Assembly: GCA_029204225.1 (NCBI GenBank)
Contig: CM055101.1
Location: 30,904,519-30,968,518 of the forward strand
From: Diphasiastrum complanatum
Lineage: Eukaryota; Streptophyta; Lycopodiopsida; Lycopodiales; Lycopodiaceae
Direction of reading: 5' to 3'
Length of the DNA: 64,000 nucleotides
In this document: positions 34,133 through 45,217 of the stretch, piece after piece
Position numbering within the stretch: position 1 is the stretch's first letter
Layout: the number at the start of each line of letters is the position of its first letter
Translations under genes and position numbers: made by a program
Notes under the pieces: model-generated
The model's database searches: none
The model's input: the letters and a program-made list of their open reading frames with translations, nothing else
Told to the model about the DNA's origin: nothing

Positions 34133-35434
34133 ATGGATCTTGAGTATCGATCTCTTATGAAGAGTGGAACATCTTTTGGAGGATCTTCTTGTGTACATGG
34201 AGCTATGCAAGTGGATGGATGTTATCTTGCTGTAAAATCCAGTAATGGATCTGAAAAACAAATTTTGCTCAATGACTTTGATGGTCAAGTTGAAGATCAA
34301 GAGGTTGATCTCAAAGGGCTTCAACTAGTCAAAAGGGAAGTTGGCAATTTGGAGCTAGTCAAGAGCATCAAAGGAGAGGTAATTGGCAAAGGTGTTATGG
34401 ATCTGTTTTTGCAGCATATTGAAGACTCAAGTAAGGTCAAAGGAGCAACAAGGAAGTGTTGTTCAAGTTTACTTTACTTGTTCTATCTCATGTTTGAGCA
34501 ATTTCATGTGGATGTGTGCAAATTGTCAAGATATGGTAAAACTAGCTACATTGGTAAGCATTCTTTTGATGTTGGATTTGTACTAGCATTCTTGGCTGAT
34601 TTTGCTGATGGAAATGAAGCTATTGGAGGTTTACGTCACTCATCCATGGCTAAGTTTTCAAGTGTTGAGCTACTTGGTGCCAATACTTGGAGATTGTCAA
34701 TTTTTGGTGAATTCATGGTCATTTTCTTGTGTCAAGTAGATCTTGAAGATGGACTAGTGCAAACTACTTGGTTTATGGAGTCATGTGGTGCTGGATTTGC
34801 ATCATTTATGTACTCACCTACTCATGGATTTCCAAGGTTTGATGGTTTCTTGTGGCAAGATGAAGATGGAGGCTCATTCATGGAGTATCCTGGTGGATAC
34901 AAGGCAACAAAGGACAAAGGAGGAGACATGCAAGCAAAAGTTGATCACTCACATTTATTGTTTGTTTGCTGTATTTTTCCAGAGAGTTCAGAGTTGGAAG
35001 CATGGTGGAATCATCTCACTTACATTCTATTTGATTCTTCATGTTCTAGTCACATTTTTACATGTAAAATTGATGTAAGAAATAGTGAAGCATCCCAAGT
35101 GGACACTATTCTCTATATCAATTATGGTTGTTTCTATTTTGAGCATTACATGATCATTGAAAGAAGGTCTATTCTTAGGAAGAAGATCATTCTTATGATG
35201 GATCAAAGTTCTATTGTCAAAAACTATGCTAGGAGCAAGCATATTGAGATACAATATCATTTTGTGAGGGAGCGAGTCATTGCAAAGGAGGTGGAGCTTC
35301 AACATGTGTCTTCAAGGGAATGTGTAGCTGATATCTTCACCAAAGCATTGGGAAAAGACTTGCTCATGAATCATAGGACTTCACTTGGAGTATTATCAAA
35401 GTCTATGCTAAAACTAGCTGAAGAGGGAGTGTGA
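34133..35434 (+). CDS. Chimeric ORF: copia RT linker, unknown 345-residue segment, RNase H tail
   Basis: An uninterrupted frame of 433 codons. Residues 1-13 (MDLEYRSLMKSGT) are the copia segment just before RT, where relatives continue with TWELV. From about 34172 to 35200 the protein is unrelated to copia: it includes SCVHGAMQVDGCYLAVKSSN, FVLAFLADFADGNEAIGG, FMYSPTHGFPRFDGFLWQDE and FPESSELEAWWNHLTYILF. From about residue 356 copia returns (QSSIVKNYARSKHIEIQYHF, SRECVADIFTKALGKD, SLGVLSKSML), and the stop TGA overlaps the first bases of the 3' LTR. No RT motif (YVDD, LYGLKQ) exists. The segment is somewhat rich in Cys, Phe and Trp, with no clear signal peptide or low-complexity run. I do not recognise it. 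Captured host coding sequence is the leading idea; chance openness over 345 codons is unlikely in DNA this AT-rich. Confidence 0.7.
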   Translation: MDLEYRSLMKSGTSFGGSSCVHGAMQVDGCYLAVKSSNGSEKQILLNDFDGQVEDQEVDLKGLQLVKREVGNLELVKSIKGEVIGKGVMDLFLQHIEDSSKVKGATRKCCSSLLYLFYLMFEQFHVDVCKLSRYGKTSYIGKHSFDVGFVLAFLADFADGNEAIGGLRHSSMAKFSSVELLGANTWRLSIFGEFMVIFLCQVDLEDGLVQTTWFMESCGAGFASFMYSPTHGFPRFDGFLWQDEDGGSFMEYPGGYKATKDKGGDMQAKVDHSHLLFVCCIFPESSELEAWWNHLTYILFDSSCSSHIFTCKIDVRNSEASQVDTILYINYGCFYFEHYMIIERRSILRKKIILMMDQSSIVKNYARSKHIEIQYHFVRERVIAKEVELQHVSSRECVADIFTKALGKDLLMNHRTSLGVLSKSMLKLAEEGV

Positions 35435-36068
35435 AAGATTCAACTAGTTTCATCACATTTTGCAATATTTCCATATTTGGCATATTGAGGCCAAAACTTG
35501 TTTTAGACTTAGAGGTTGACTTTTCAAAGTTCATTAGTGTAAATAAACACTTTTTGAAAGTGTGGGAAAGATAGAATGCGAGTTTGAGTAGATTCAATTT
35601 GAATAAATTGGGTACATTGAATCTAGACCCAAAATTGGTAGGGTTAGCATTTTGGTGGGAAAGCCAAGTGGCCAAATAGGGTTTGGACCTGTTATAAAAG
35701 GATGTAACTCGTGGAGAGAGTCATCTTCTCTCTTCTCTATCTCATTTCATGCTTATACATGGTTCTCTTGGGTTCTACTATCCATTGGTGCACTATCTTG
35801 GTGATTGCTTGCAATTCTATGTGTAGAATGATCTATATTTGCTATTTTTGGATCCACACGTGTGAAATATAGTAGCTTGCTGGTTTTGTACGGACAGTAA
35901 TAGTACATAATCATTTCATTCAAGTTTGATCAAGTTCTATTAGTGTTTGCATCTCAAATTGTGTGTAGATGCTGATTTTTCTACATTGGTGAAATTGGTA
36001 GTGTATTTCTCTTTCTAACCAAAGATCATTCAAGTAGATTGGATCTTAAGGATCTGAAATCTTTCACA
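35430..36068 (+). repeat. Element C 3' LTR
   Basis: Begins TGTGAAAGATTC after the purine-rich AAGAGGGAG and ends AAATCTTTCACA. Contains CACACGTGTG near 35860. Confidence 0.94.
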
Positions 36069-36300
36069 GCCACGTGTAACCTTTCTATAGTCTGCACAAG
36101 GCTGGACACATAACGTACATCATCTTCCTAATGAAGTTTGAAGCATGTCTAATACCTATTGAAGGGCAACTTTGTGAAGAACCATTGACGTGAAGTTCCC
36201 ACCATTAGTCTCCAGAATAGTATGTTTATTTCCATATGGCAGAGGCAGTGTTTCTTACCAAACTTTCTCTACGTGGCAACAAACCGTTACATACCTCACC
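36069..36300 (+). repeat. Dispersed repeat R, copy 1, right part
   Basis: Matches 40310-40510 ('gccacgtgtaacctttctat', 'ctattgaagggcaactttgt', 'ccatatggcagaggcag'). A further short match to copy 2 follows at about 37046-37105. The interval between is absent from copy 2. Confidence 0.8.
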
Positions 36301-38841
36301 AAACATGACGTTTTAGATCTTTCGGTGTTCTATTTAGTTTTTCAAACACACATATAGCAGAGCCCACACTCATTCTAATTAATTCATTCATTGTTATGCA
36401 TGGTAGAAAGCAGTGCTTGTTGTTTTCTCTTTTGTCTGAGCTATTATGGTAGAATAAAATATTGTCTATTGTCTTCGTCGGCTTGAATCAATGTAGTGAT
36501 ACGCCAACCTTGTATATGTAGTCTGTATTTTCATAAGAATCTGAAGGAGTGGGTGACAGACACTTTCGGTTTTTCAAAAACGTTATATTGCATTTCAGTT
36601 TCTTGTGGAATGAATCACACCCCTGTTGTCATTGTCTATTCTGACTGATCCTAGGAAATTCATGGTGATTCTTCAAAATAATGGATTCTATGCTATGTAT
36701 GGATTTATAATTAGAACAGAGCCCAGTAATTAATTGATCTATGTTGTTTTTGGAACTGCTTTATCAGAATAAGTGAGTAGCAAGTTTATGAATATTGAGG
36801 GTCGACATAGCCAATTGCAAGCATTGCCTGCAGCAATCGTTTGGCCTTGTGGCATTCTTGTTTTGGCTAAGTTCAGATCTAAACGGTGAAGCATGTGATC
36901 TTAATATTGTGGAGATGTCTAATCATTTCGAGTTCTTACTCATCTCTGGAATCTGGATTTCTTGGTTGAATGGTCGGAATATTTTTCTTGGTGTTTATTT
37001 GTACCATTCTCAATGGCGGTACTGGCCGCCTACCCAGAAATGTCATTAGACAACCAGCCTTACATTTCCATTTCGGTGGACTTCAAAGATAAATCTTTTG
37101 TTAATTATTGTGAAGTGAAAGAGCTATCCAATTGGTTCCAATTTGTTCTATGCTATTTGTAGAGGATTTCTTTGTATACAAGGAACCAGAATATCTCAAC
37201 AGAAGTTGCAGCTCTTGTATTTGCTATATATTTTCGGAAGTAATTATGGCCAAACTATGTTTCAACAAGGTTGCAGTTCATATTTTGTCGGTTGCTGATA
37301 TTGTGAAGTTGTGGCATTTCAGATACTTTCATCCACCTTGATGAAAGGGGGTAAAATTCTTTCTTTATTTGTTTTCTATATTTGTTTTACACTTTTTTAT
37401 TAATGTCAATAAAATTTTGGTTTCCAGTAAGCAAATGCCATATTTATGCTTTTCCAAAATTTGTTTTTTTCTCTATTCCTTGTTTTATTTTATTTATAGA
37501 TCCTCAGTGTTTCATTATTTGATTCAAATGGTGCTTAGATGCTGTCAAGGTTATACTGTGGTGCTTATCCAATTTATGATGCTACATTTAATGGTGTTGT
37601 CCCTGGTGCTGCTATATTTATTCCAAGGAATATAGGCATGTTTATTCCAAGGAATCTGCCTATATTTATTTCTGATGCTGACTATCTAATGCTCTGACCA
37701 AGAATATATGGGAGACAGTTTTCATTTTGAAGTTTGAAGTTGCATTCATATTGTCAGTGTTTGTGAGGACGCTGCACAATTGAGGGGGAGGCTATGTGGT
37801 ATACTATTTTCTATAATGATCAAATTTATCGTCAATTTATCATAAAGTCAGTGATACTTGATGTAGTACTTGGCGAAGTTGGCACTTATTTACGTTATTA
37901 TTGGCCATAGTATTATGTCGAGCTGTGGCAAGGCTTATGTGTTTTGTCGGAGGCGTTTTTTGGTTTGCCTATATGTGGTGTCCATCTATAGTTATGGGTG
38001 GAGACCATTAATTGTGGAAGAGGCCTAAAGCTTTTTGTCCAAGTTGCAAAATATATATATATCTATGATATGCCCATGTTTGAAGGGATTATGTTCGAGC
38101 TACCTCGAATTGAATCTCTTCGAGCACACCTGGCATTCAAACCAGCGTTCAGTCATATATTCATCCGGCAGTTATCATGTTCATACCCTTCACTCTACCG
38201 GGCTATAGCAGTTGTGAGGAGTCATATCGAACACATGGCATCATCCGGTTGGATATGAAGAGCCACGTTCTGAGTCATAGCAAAGATTTGAAAACACAAT
38301 TAATCTGCACTGTTGGATCACAACTGCTATGTCTGGTATTTGTGATGCGACGGTAGGCTACTGCTGTAGCCACTCTCGCCACTCCAGCGGCTCGGAGTGC
38401 TATAGCCGGTGGCCCACCTCATCACCAATACCTAGTCCATTGTGGTTCTTATTTCTTGAAGGCCCCTATGTATTCGAAGGGCCCGAACTATAGAACTTTA
38501 CGCATTCGGAGCCTGTTGTTTATTCGAATATAGAACCTTCGACTTCTTCCTATTTTCGAAGGCCTCTTTAGGCGTCTCTCCCTTGCTATTCGAAGAACTC
38601 TTCTCTCTCTTCGAACGACAGATTTTCTCTCTTCGAAGGCAGCCAGCGCATTGATTATCCACGCAGGCTCATCACTCATATATCTGAGAGCGGTCATCAC
38701 TGAAGTAGTTCGAGCAGATTTCTAGCAGCGCATCAATGTATCAGGGCAGATTTGATAACGATTATCAAATGGCACACATCTTTGAGAATCTATGGCGACA
38801 TTCCAGTGGATGTATCTTTTTCAAAACGATCGGCATTCCAG

Positions 38842-38879
<38 letters not shown>

Positions 38880-39964
38880 CTGCCAATAAAAACTGCCAGC
38901 GCACGTAGTTATTCTTCTCTCTCTCTTATGAAAAATAGCGTGCTCATCCATCATGAGCGCAAGCCCACAATGTCTCTCAACGTGTTCCTGCACGGAAGCA
39001 GATATTCGAATGTTCAGATGAACTATCTGTTCTTCTTTCTCTCTACGGGCAGTTGCTAATGTCAATTTCTTCACTGTCGGACCTGCACAGCAAAGCGTCT
39101 ATCGGATATTTGTTTTATCGACCTACCTACACTCGCGCCAGTACAACGCTCATTCTTTTTATTTTGACAACACTATACTCTCTCTTCCATATCAGATAGG
39201 GCAGTGCCCTCTCCTTCAAGCATTTTCTTCGAGTTTACACTGCGCATTGTTGAAGGCAACTCCAGTCATCAGGTGGCGGTTTATCAGTGGGCAGACCTCA
39301 ATCCCGTTCTATGCCGCGTCTCTGTAGTGGTTATCTCTCAGTGTCGTCTACTTGTGGATATTCGTGACTCTCTCTCTCCTCGAATGGCAGATTTACATCT
39401 CTTTGTATTCGAATGTTGAACATTCGAGCACCTTCCATGCCAGGCATCGGATTTGAGCCTGCGTACTTCATGCAGATTTGAGACAATTAGAATGGCCAAC
39501 ATTATCCTTCATCGATCTCTGGCAGTTTCAGCGACAGACTTGATGCTCACTCAGATAGATCTAGAAGCGCTCATCAATAAATGCATAGTCTAGAAGCGAC
39601 AATTATAAATGCTTTCCCAACCAGCGCTTCTTCAATGTCCGAAGTGGCAGTCTTCGACGACAAATCTATGACGGCACACCTATAAGCGATCCATGTCAAT
39701 GCATTATAAGCAGCTGTTTGCAAGTTATACACGGTTGCTGCTGTCTGAACGATTGGAAAGAAGCACTAGTTATCAAGAGTTGGCAGACTACACTCTCTTC
39801 AGATACCAAGCGGCAGTTGTAGTGACTTATTTCTATTTATAAAGGTTATGAAAGGCAATAGCTATGTTGTTGAAGAGTTCCGAACAGTCGAATGCTGCAG
39901 GGAGCGAGTAGTCTCGCCTTTCTCACTTATTCGAAATTACGAGGCTGCTTGTGTTGTTAGTTTC
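36301..39964. other. Non-coding stretch between the copies of repeat R
   Basis: I see no conserved ORF. The short reading DNQPYISISVDFKDKSF at about 37050-37105 recurs in copy 2 as DNQLYISILLDFKDKSF. A (TA)n tract lies at 38844-38875. The interval 38450-40100 is dense in TTCGAA, a motif also carried by the repeat itself, so it may belong to the same large repeat family. Confidence 0.5.
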
Positions 39965-40565
39965 TGCTCTCCCTATCGAACTCTTATCTCTATCGGAAGT
40001 TTGTAGACAAGTTTACATTCGAATCCAGGCAGACAGAATTATATTTGAATCTAGACAGACAAAATTCTATTCGAATCCAGACAGATTATTCGAATCCAAA
40101 CAGACATAATTCTATTTAAATCCAGGCAGACAGCGATGGCCCTGTGCCTTCCTAGTGCACATGTGTCTTTCCTCTCTATCGACCCTTATCACCAACTATC
40201 AGAAACTTAGACAAACAAACATTCGACCATCATCACACAAATAGTTGTTCTACCAAAGAAATGTTCGAGCTGACCAGTCAACATTCACAATGACCTACGT
40301 GGCAGGAGATTGGCCACGTGTAACCTTTCTATGGTTTGCACAAGGTTGGACAATGAAGTTTGAACCCTCTCTAATACCTATTGAAGGGCAACTTTGTGAA
40401 GAACCATTGACGTGAAGTTCCCACCATTAGTCTCCAGAACAACATGCTTATTTCCATATGGCAGAGGCAGCTTTTCGTACCGAACTTTCTCTACGTGGTA
40501 GCAAACCGTTTTCAGACAACCAGCTTTACATTTCCATTTTGTTGGACTTCAAAGATAAATCTTTT
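39965..40565 (+). repeat. Dispersed repeat R, copy 2
   Basis: Uninterrupted counterpart of 30120-30442 plus 36069-36300 plus 37046-37105, with the 26-bp TTCGAATCC/CAGACAGA array at about 40016-40135. It shows the pre-insertion sequence at the element C site (about 40298-40312) and lacks the roughly 760 bp present at 36290-37046. Confidence 0.8.
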
Positions 40566-43500
40566 TATCTCACCATTAATGACAGAATACCTCTTTATGA
40601 TGCTCCCCATGGGAACGATAGTCATTTATACTACACTTTTACTGACATTTTGGTTCGTTAAGTTGCCACAATCATTCTCCTTTGACCCCAAAAGGGCTGG
40701 TACCAGGGGACAAGGATATTGTGTCTACAATGAGCTTATATGTGGGTGATCTTTTAGTCTTTATTTACTTATGGGATGAATGCACTCTTTTTGGTGCCTT
40801 TACAGAAGCAGCCGCTTTGTGCATAGCTTGCATCCTCCAACACTTTCCTCCTCTAACTCTCATGTTTTCTTTGGATTTGCTAATTGTTGGATTTGATGCT
40901 CATTGAGATTGATCATTCTTATGCTTTTTGTGAGAGAGAAAGGGAAAGAGAGAAGAGTAAGTCTCTATCATTGTTGTGGATCTAGTGTTAATGGATGCAG
41001 TGTTAATTGCTAGTGTAAATGGATCTTAGTGTTAGATATGAATCATATGCATTGGCTAGATTATGAACTATGATATCGCTCTCATGGGAACGAATCTCCG
41101 CGTGACAACTAGTTAATCCTCTTCTTCTCCTTGATGTTTGTGTGCTTGGATATAGGGTTGACGGTGGATAGGAAATACCCGCTACACATTGTAGGCAAGA
41201 ATTCCTTTCGGTTTAAGCCTTGGAACCCAAGGAGGCCAAAAGCATTGAAGGGTACGAGGCCCACAAACAACCATGACATATTTGGGATAGATTTAATTTA
41301 GGTTTTCGAGTTTTCTAGGATTCTTTGGTAGTTTAATCCTCTGAAAGAGCGTAGCATGGAAGCAGCTTGACAAACTACCACTCCCTCGTTCATAGAGATG
41401 TAGTTTTGCTTTTAGATCACACTTTCTCCATAGGATCGATTCCCGACCTCCCTATACTACAACGGTGTCAATCCCTCCTTTCTTTTGCCCATTGCACTCA
41501 TACAGAAATGAAATATGTAGGATAGGTGGCAAAAATAAGGGTAATATGAAATTTTGGCACCATTGTTAGAGAATAGGCTATTGAGTAGGAAAACTTGTCA
41601 CTTTTAAAAAAAAATTACTCTTTTTTAGTTAGTTATTTTCTTAATAGGTGTAGTTTGTCTATTGGGCCTTGCATTTTGTTTATACTTGGTCAACATCCCG
41701 TTTTTAATGATTTTTGGCAAGGGGCACACTTAGTGTGAGCCTTTTTTTCAACAAACAAGTGCTTAGCACTCTGTAGCGGGCATTTCTAGAAACAATCACC
41801 AACAACCTAAAACACTCACCTACTGGACAAATTTTTGAAGAAAAATTTTGTTAGGTGGTTGAGTGTTTTGTGTTTAGCCATCCATTTCTGGATTCTTGCA
41901 AATACTCGACCCCACACGTATGAAGGAGAGCATTTTTCAGAATCCCTTGTTTTACCTTTTAAAAGTTTCAGTAGATGAACTAAACACTTGTTTGTTGGTT
42001 TTTTGTTAAGTAGAGCTAGTCGTTTTTCAACACTTGCCACTCATGGGGAAGTGCTTGACTCACATTTGCCAATGTGTCCAGAGTATTATAGCCCTTGACA
42101 AGAGCTCTCTATGGAGGTATGGGCGAGTATTTTCCTTGAGATCTACAAACACTTACCACACACATGTCAAGGCGAGTATTTACAATTCCTCATAGAAACA
42201 TTTGCCTACTTCTCAACAAGTTTCTAACAAAGTTACCCATATCCTAAAAACTTGGCGAACATTTCTCCGAGGTCTACAGCCTCATGGACTAGCTTTTGTA
42301 CTAACCCTTTTTGTGCAAGTACTACTCAAGGTCAACAACTACATTTTATTTTTTTTGAGTTAAGACTAGTTCCACTTAAAACGCTTGTGCCACACATGTG
42401 AGTGGGAAGAAATATTCACCAACAAGTTCAAAAGATAGCATTTCATCTGAGTTTCATATAGAGAGCTCAACAAATGTTTTTGCCCATATCTACAAACACG
42501 CATTTCATAATGTGAAGGCGAGTATTCGCATTCGGCTCTTCTTGAGTAGGGGACACTTGTTAATCCCATTCAGAACTAGGGAACATCAATCAAAAAGTGA
42601 AGAGTCTATCCTAGGGTACATCTATAGTTTTTGTTTTTCTTTTTTATTGTTTTGTCCAATGATCAAGACTTAGGTTTACCTTAATTAGACGAATTCAATC
42701 AGTGACATTTGCGGGGGCTTTGCGATGACTAAACTCTTATAATCTAAAGTCAATTTGAGACCTTGATCTAGAACCCATTCTAGTGTGACTGAGATAGACA
42801 AATTTAGATCATTGACTGTGCGAGGGCTAGGCAGTGATCTATTTTTTTCTTTTCAAGTCTCCTAGGATATGACATTGTTTTGTATGCATCATTACTTGTT
42901 TCTGGAGGGTGGTAGATGCAATATATTAACATGCTAGGAGTAGCATTATGATTAGTTTGGGTTGTGTACTAACCAGCCATTTGTGACCCAAGCATCAGAT
43001 CTACCTTGATAACAATCAACTTGGATATCAAGAGAAGCTGATTACAATGCACCCACCATCCACTTATGTTGTTTTACATTTTCCAATCAATACTTTTCAT
43101 GGATGTTGAAGCAATTGAAAACTTTAGTAGGGGGGATATTCATCCTTCGAACCAGATTTGATCGTTGAGTAACCATCAAATCCAGATCGATTGATGAATA
43201 CCCAACATAGTATCTAGATTCTCCTCAAGTTTAGTATATATACTTTCAATTGCTATTACACCTTTCAATTTTGTATTCTATTATTGCCTAAGTTCTATTT
43301 TTTCTTATCGAGGATAATCACATTGTTGGATCCTTTCAGTGCCTCCCTAATCGTCACAATCAAGAGGGCAAAGTAAGGGTTTGGATCTCCAACCGAGTGA
43401 GTTGTCGTGTAGTACGGGCTTTGATCCAATGGGAACACTACAGATCTAAACGTGATCTAAGCCTACCAAGGGCGTCAATCTTGGCATAAGATCTAGATGT

Positions 43501-43600
43501 GGAATGGCTTAGATGAGGGGTGTGATGCTTGACTCTCTTCTTGACTCTTTTTGGGTTTTAGGTTTTCCTTGGATGCTCTTCTTGGATCTTGGCCTTTTGG
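40566..43600. other. Spacer without recognisable genes
   Basis: AT-rich sequence with scattered short ORFs (40444-40906, 41816-42040) that show no family motif and overlap one another in several frames. A purine run GTAGGGGGG at about 43127 could be an old polypurine tract, but no LTR can be traced from it. Confidence 0.45.
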
Positions 43601-43654
43601 TAAATCTAGGCTTCTTGAACACTAGATCTTCTCCTCTTGAGAGCTGGAGTTCCT

Positions 43655-43950
43655 AGTAGTCGAAGGTGGAGGCGGATTCAATGAAGGAAAAGTTAGAGAT
43701 TTGGCATGGATGGCGGATGGACGGATCTTGGACAATGGCGTTATAATGTGCCAAGGCCACATTGTAACAAACGATGAGCATGTCGGGGTGGTACTGGTGG
43801 CATTCGTGGTAAAGGGCTTTGATCTCATTATAGGTGAGACGTAGAGTAGCAAGGAGGGTGGCGACAGTGGTATGGCAGTGCTTTATATGCTCTGTGAGGG
43901 CATCAGTCGGTTGGTACTCTGGCGCGTACCGTACCTGTTGGTGTTGTGAA
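43655..43950 (-). pseudogene. Unidentified coding remnant
   Basis: Read from about 43945 down, one frame stays open for some 95 codons and looks protein-like: RYAPEYQPTDALTEHIKHCH, then TLRLTYNEIKALYHECHQYH and PDMLIVCYNVALAHYNAIVQ, ending at TAG near 43660. There is no start codon in sight and I do not recognise the family. It lies in the same orientation as the coiled-coil remnant and the Helitron piece upstream. Confidence 0.4.
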
Positions 43951-44289
43951 AGTGAAAGGGATGAACAAGGGTGGAATGAAGAGAGGGGGTTGATTCATGT
44001 GATCTAGCTCCAATTGAAAGCATCGATCTTGTGAAAAATTGATGATGGCGCAAAGGCCTGCTACAAAACGAAACAAAGGACTTTCAAAAATGTTGCAAAA
44101 GTAGCTGAAATCTTTAACTTGGAGAAAGCCAGTAAGGATGACAAAAACAAAGATGTTTTTATTGGCCTCCGATGCGATCTGATAAATATGAACGGGATCT
44201 GAATTAGAGAGAGGAGGAGCCAGGATAGGCAGAGAAATATAATAGAAAATTAGTCTAATGAGATATTGAAAAATGAAAGATAGATTATT

Positions 44290-45010
44290 ATCTAGAGCAG
44301 TGAAAAACTAGAACAACGGTGAACTGCTTCTTGAGATTTTGCAGCTGGCCTTATGCTTCCTTGAGTGTGTGTTCATCTTATTGGAGCATGGCGTGTAGGG
44401 TGGCTAGCTCGGTATCCTTTGTTACGAGCATCACATCATAAAGTTTTCTCTGGTCCTGATAGGTCTGTAGCACTCGAGCAGAGTGATCATTGTAGTATTC
44501 GGCACGCTTCCTTTAAAGTTTTTAGATAGCCGATGTCTCTTCTTCTGTCGTTGCTACCATTTGATCGGGCGCAGCTTGGATGCCCTGCACTTGTTGTCAG
44601 CTTGGACTTTTAGCTCCAAGGCCGCCTGTTGGGTGGTGAAGTTGGTCTGGGCTCTATGCAACACCGTCTTTTCCTTGGAAACATTTCGCTCCAGTTGGTA
44701 GATGTAGTCCTTGAGCAATCTCTTGTTGGTTCTGATAGATTCACGCTCCTCCAAATGCTGACAGTTAGATTGGTATGTTTTTCGTGCGGTCTTCTCTTGG
44801 TCGAGCTCGGTTTGAAGTCTGAACACGAGCTGTTGGTGATGCTGAGCTGCTTTCTCTGCTTTCTTCACCTGGCCTATCAACTGGTGGCTCTCAATCCTCT
44901 CTTTTTCTTGTTTTTGTTTTCAATTACATGACTTGATCAGTCAAGGTCTATAGTGTTTGCCCTGCCACCAATTGGCTACGAGACTGCTCAGTAGCTCTTT
45001 AAAAGATCAT
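44290..45010 (-). pseudogene. Decayed coiled-coil protein
   Basis: One minus-strand frame gives heptad-like charged sequence over some 230 codons, broken by a handful of stops that look like single transitions (TAG/TGA at Gln or Trp positions). The longest open part (44880-44554) reads QHHQQLVFRLQTELDQEKTA, ESIRTNKRLLKDYIYQLERN and VLHRAQTNFTTQQAALELKV. Further down, in the neighbouring frame, come VLQTYQDQRKLYDVMLVTKD and ELATLHAML. It resembles the long coiled-coil N-terminal regions of some plant transposon ORF1/gag-like proteins, but no specific family can be named. A gene fragment carried by the adjacent Helitron is another possibility. Confidence 0.45.
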
Positions 45011-45217
45011 CTGGTAGAGTTGTTGCTAGAGGCCCATTAAGGCAATCCAACAACTCAGAGTCTAAGTGTCCCAAGTGGTCGAAGATGGCAGAGTTAGTAT
45101 GGGTGGACTGCCAGTCGAGTTACAACTGGCTTATGAGCACCCATAGAAAGCCCAAACAATCGCCAGCAAGCCTCACTCGCAAAGAAATATCGAGCATTCA
45201 AAAATTGCCCTATCTCA

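Larger units (their letters stand above)
30443..36068 (+). mobile_element. C: copia element with foreign segment in place of RT
   Basis: 5626 bp with LTRs of 650 and 639 bp whose ends form the inverted repeat TGTGAAAG/CTTTCACA, and a primer site matching tRNA-Met. Inserted in repeat R. I see no target-site duplication (TGTAC before, GCCAC after), and about 15 bp of R present in copy 2 are missing at the junction. Gag is intact; protease and integrase are recognisable but frameshifted; reverse transcriptase and most of RNase H are replaced by about 1.03 kb of unrelated open sequence. Confidence 0.93.

Noticed and set aside
36285-37050. Intron in repeat R copy 1 with copy 2 as a spliced retrocopy
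   Set aside because: The junction in copy 2 does not fit GT-AG removal and the joined reading frames differ; a plain deletion explains it better.
30120-40565. The two R copies as the LTRs of one giant element
   Set aside because: No TG…CA ends, duplication, primer site or polypurine tract could be placed consistently.
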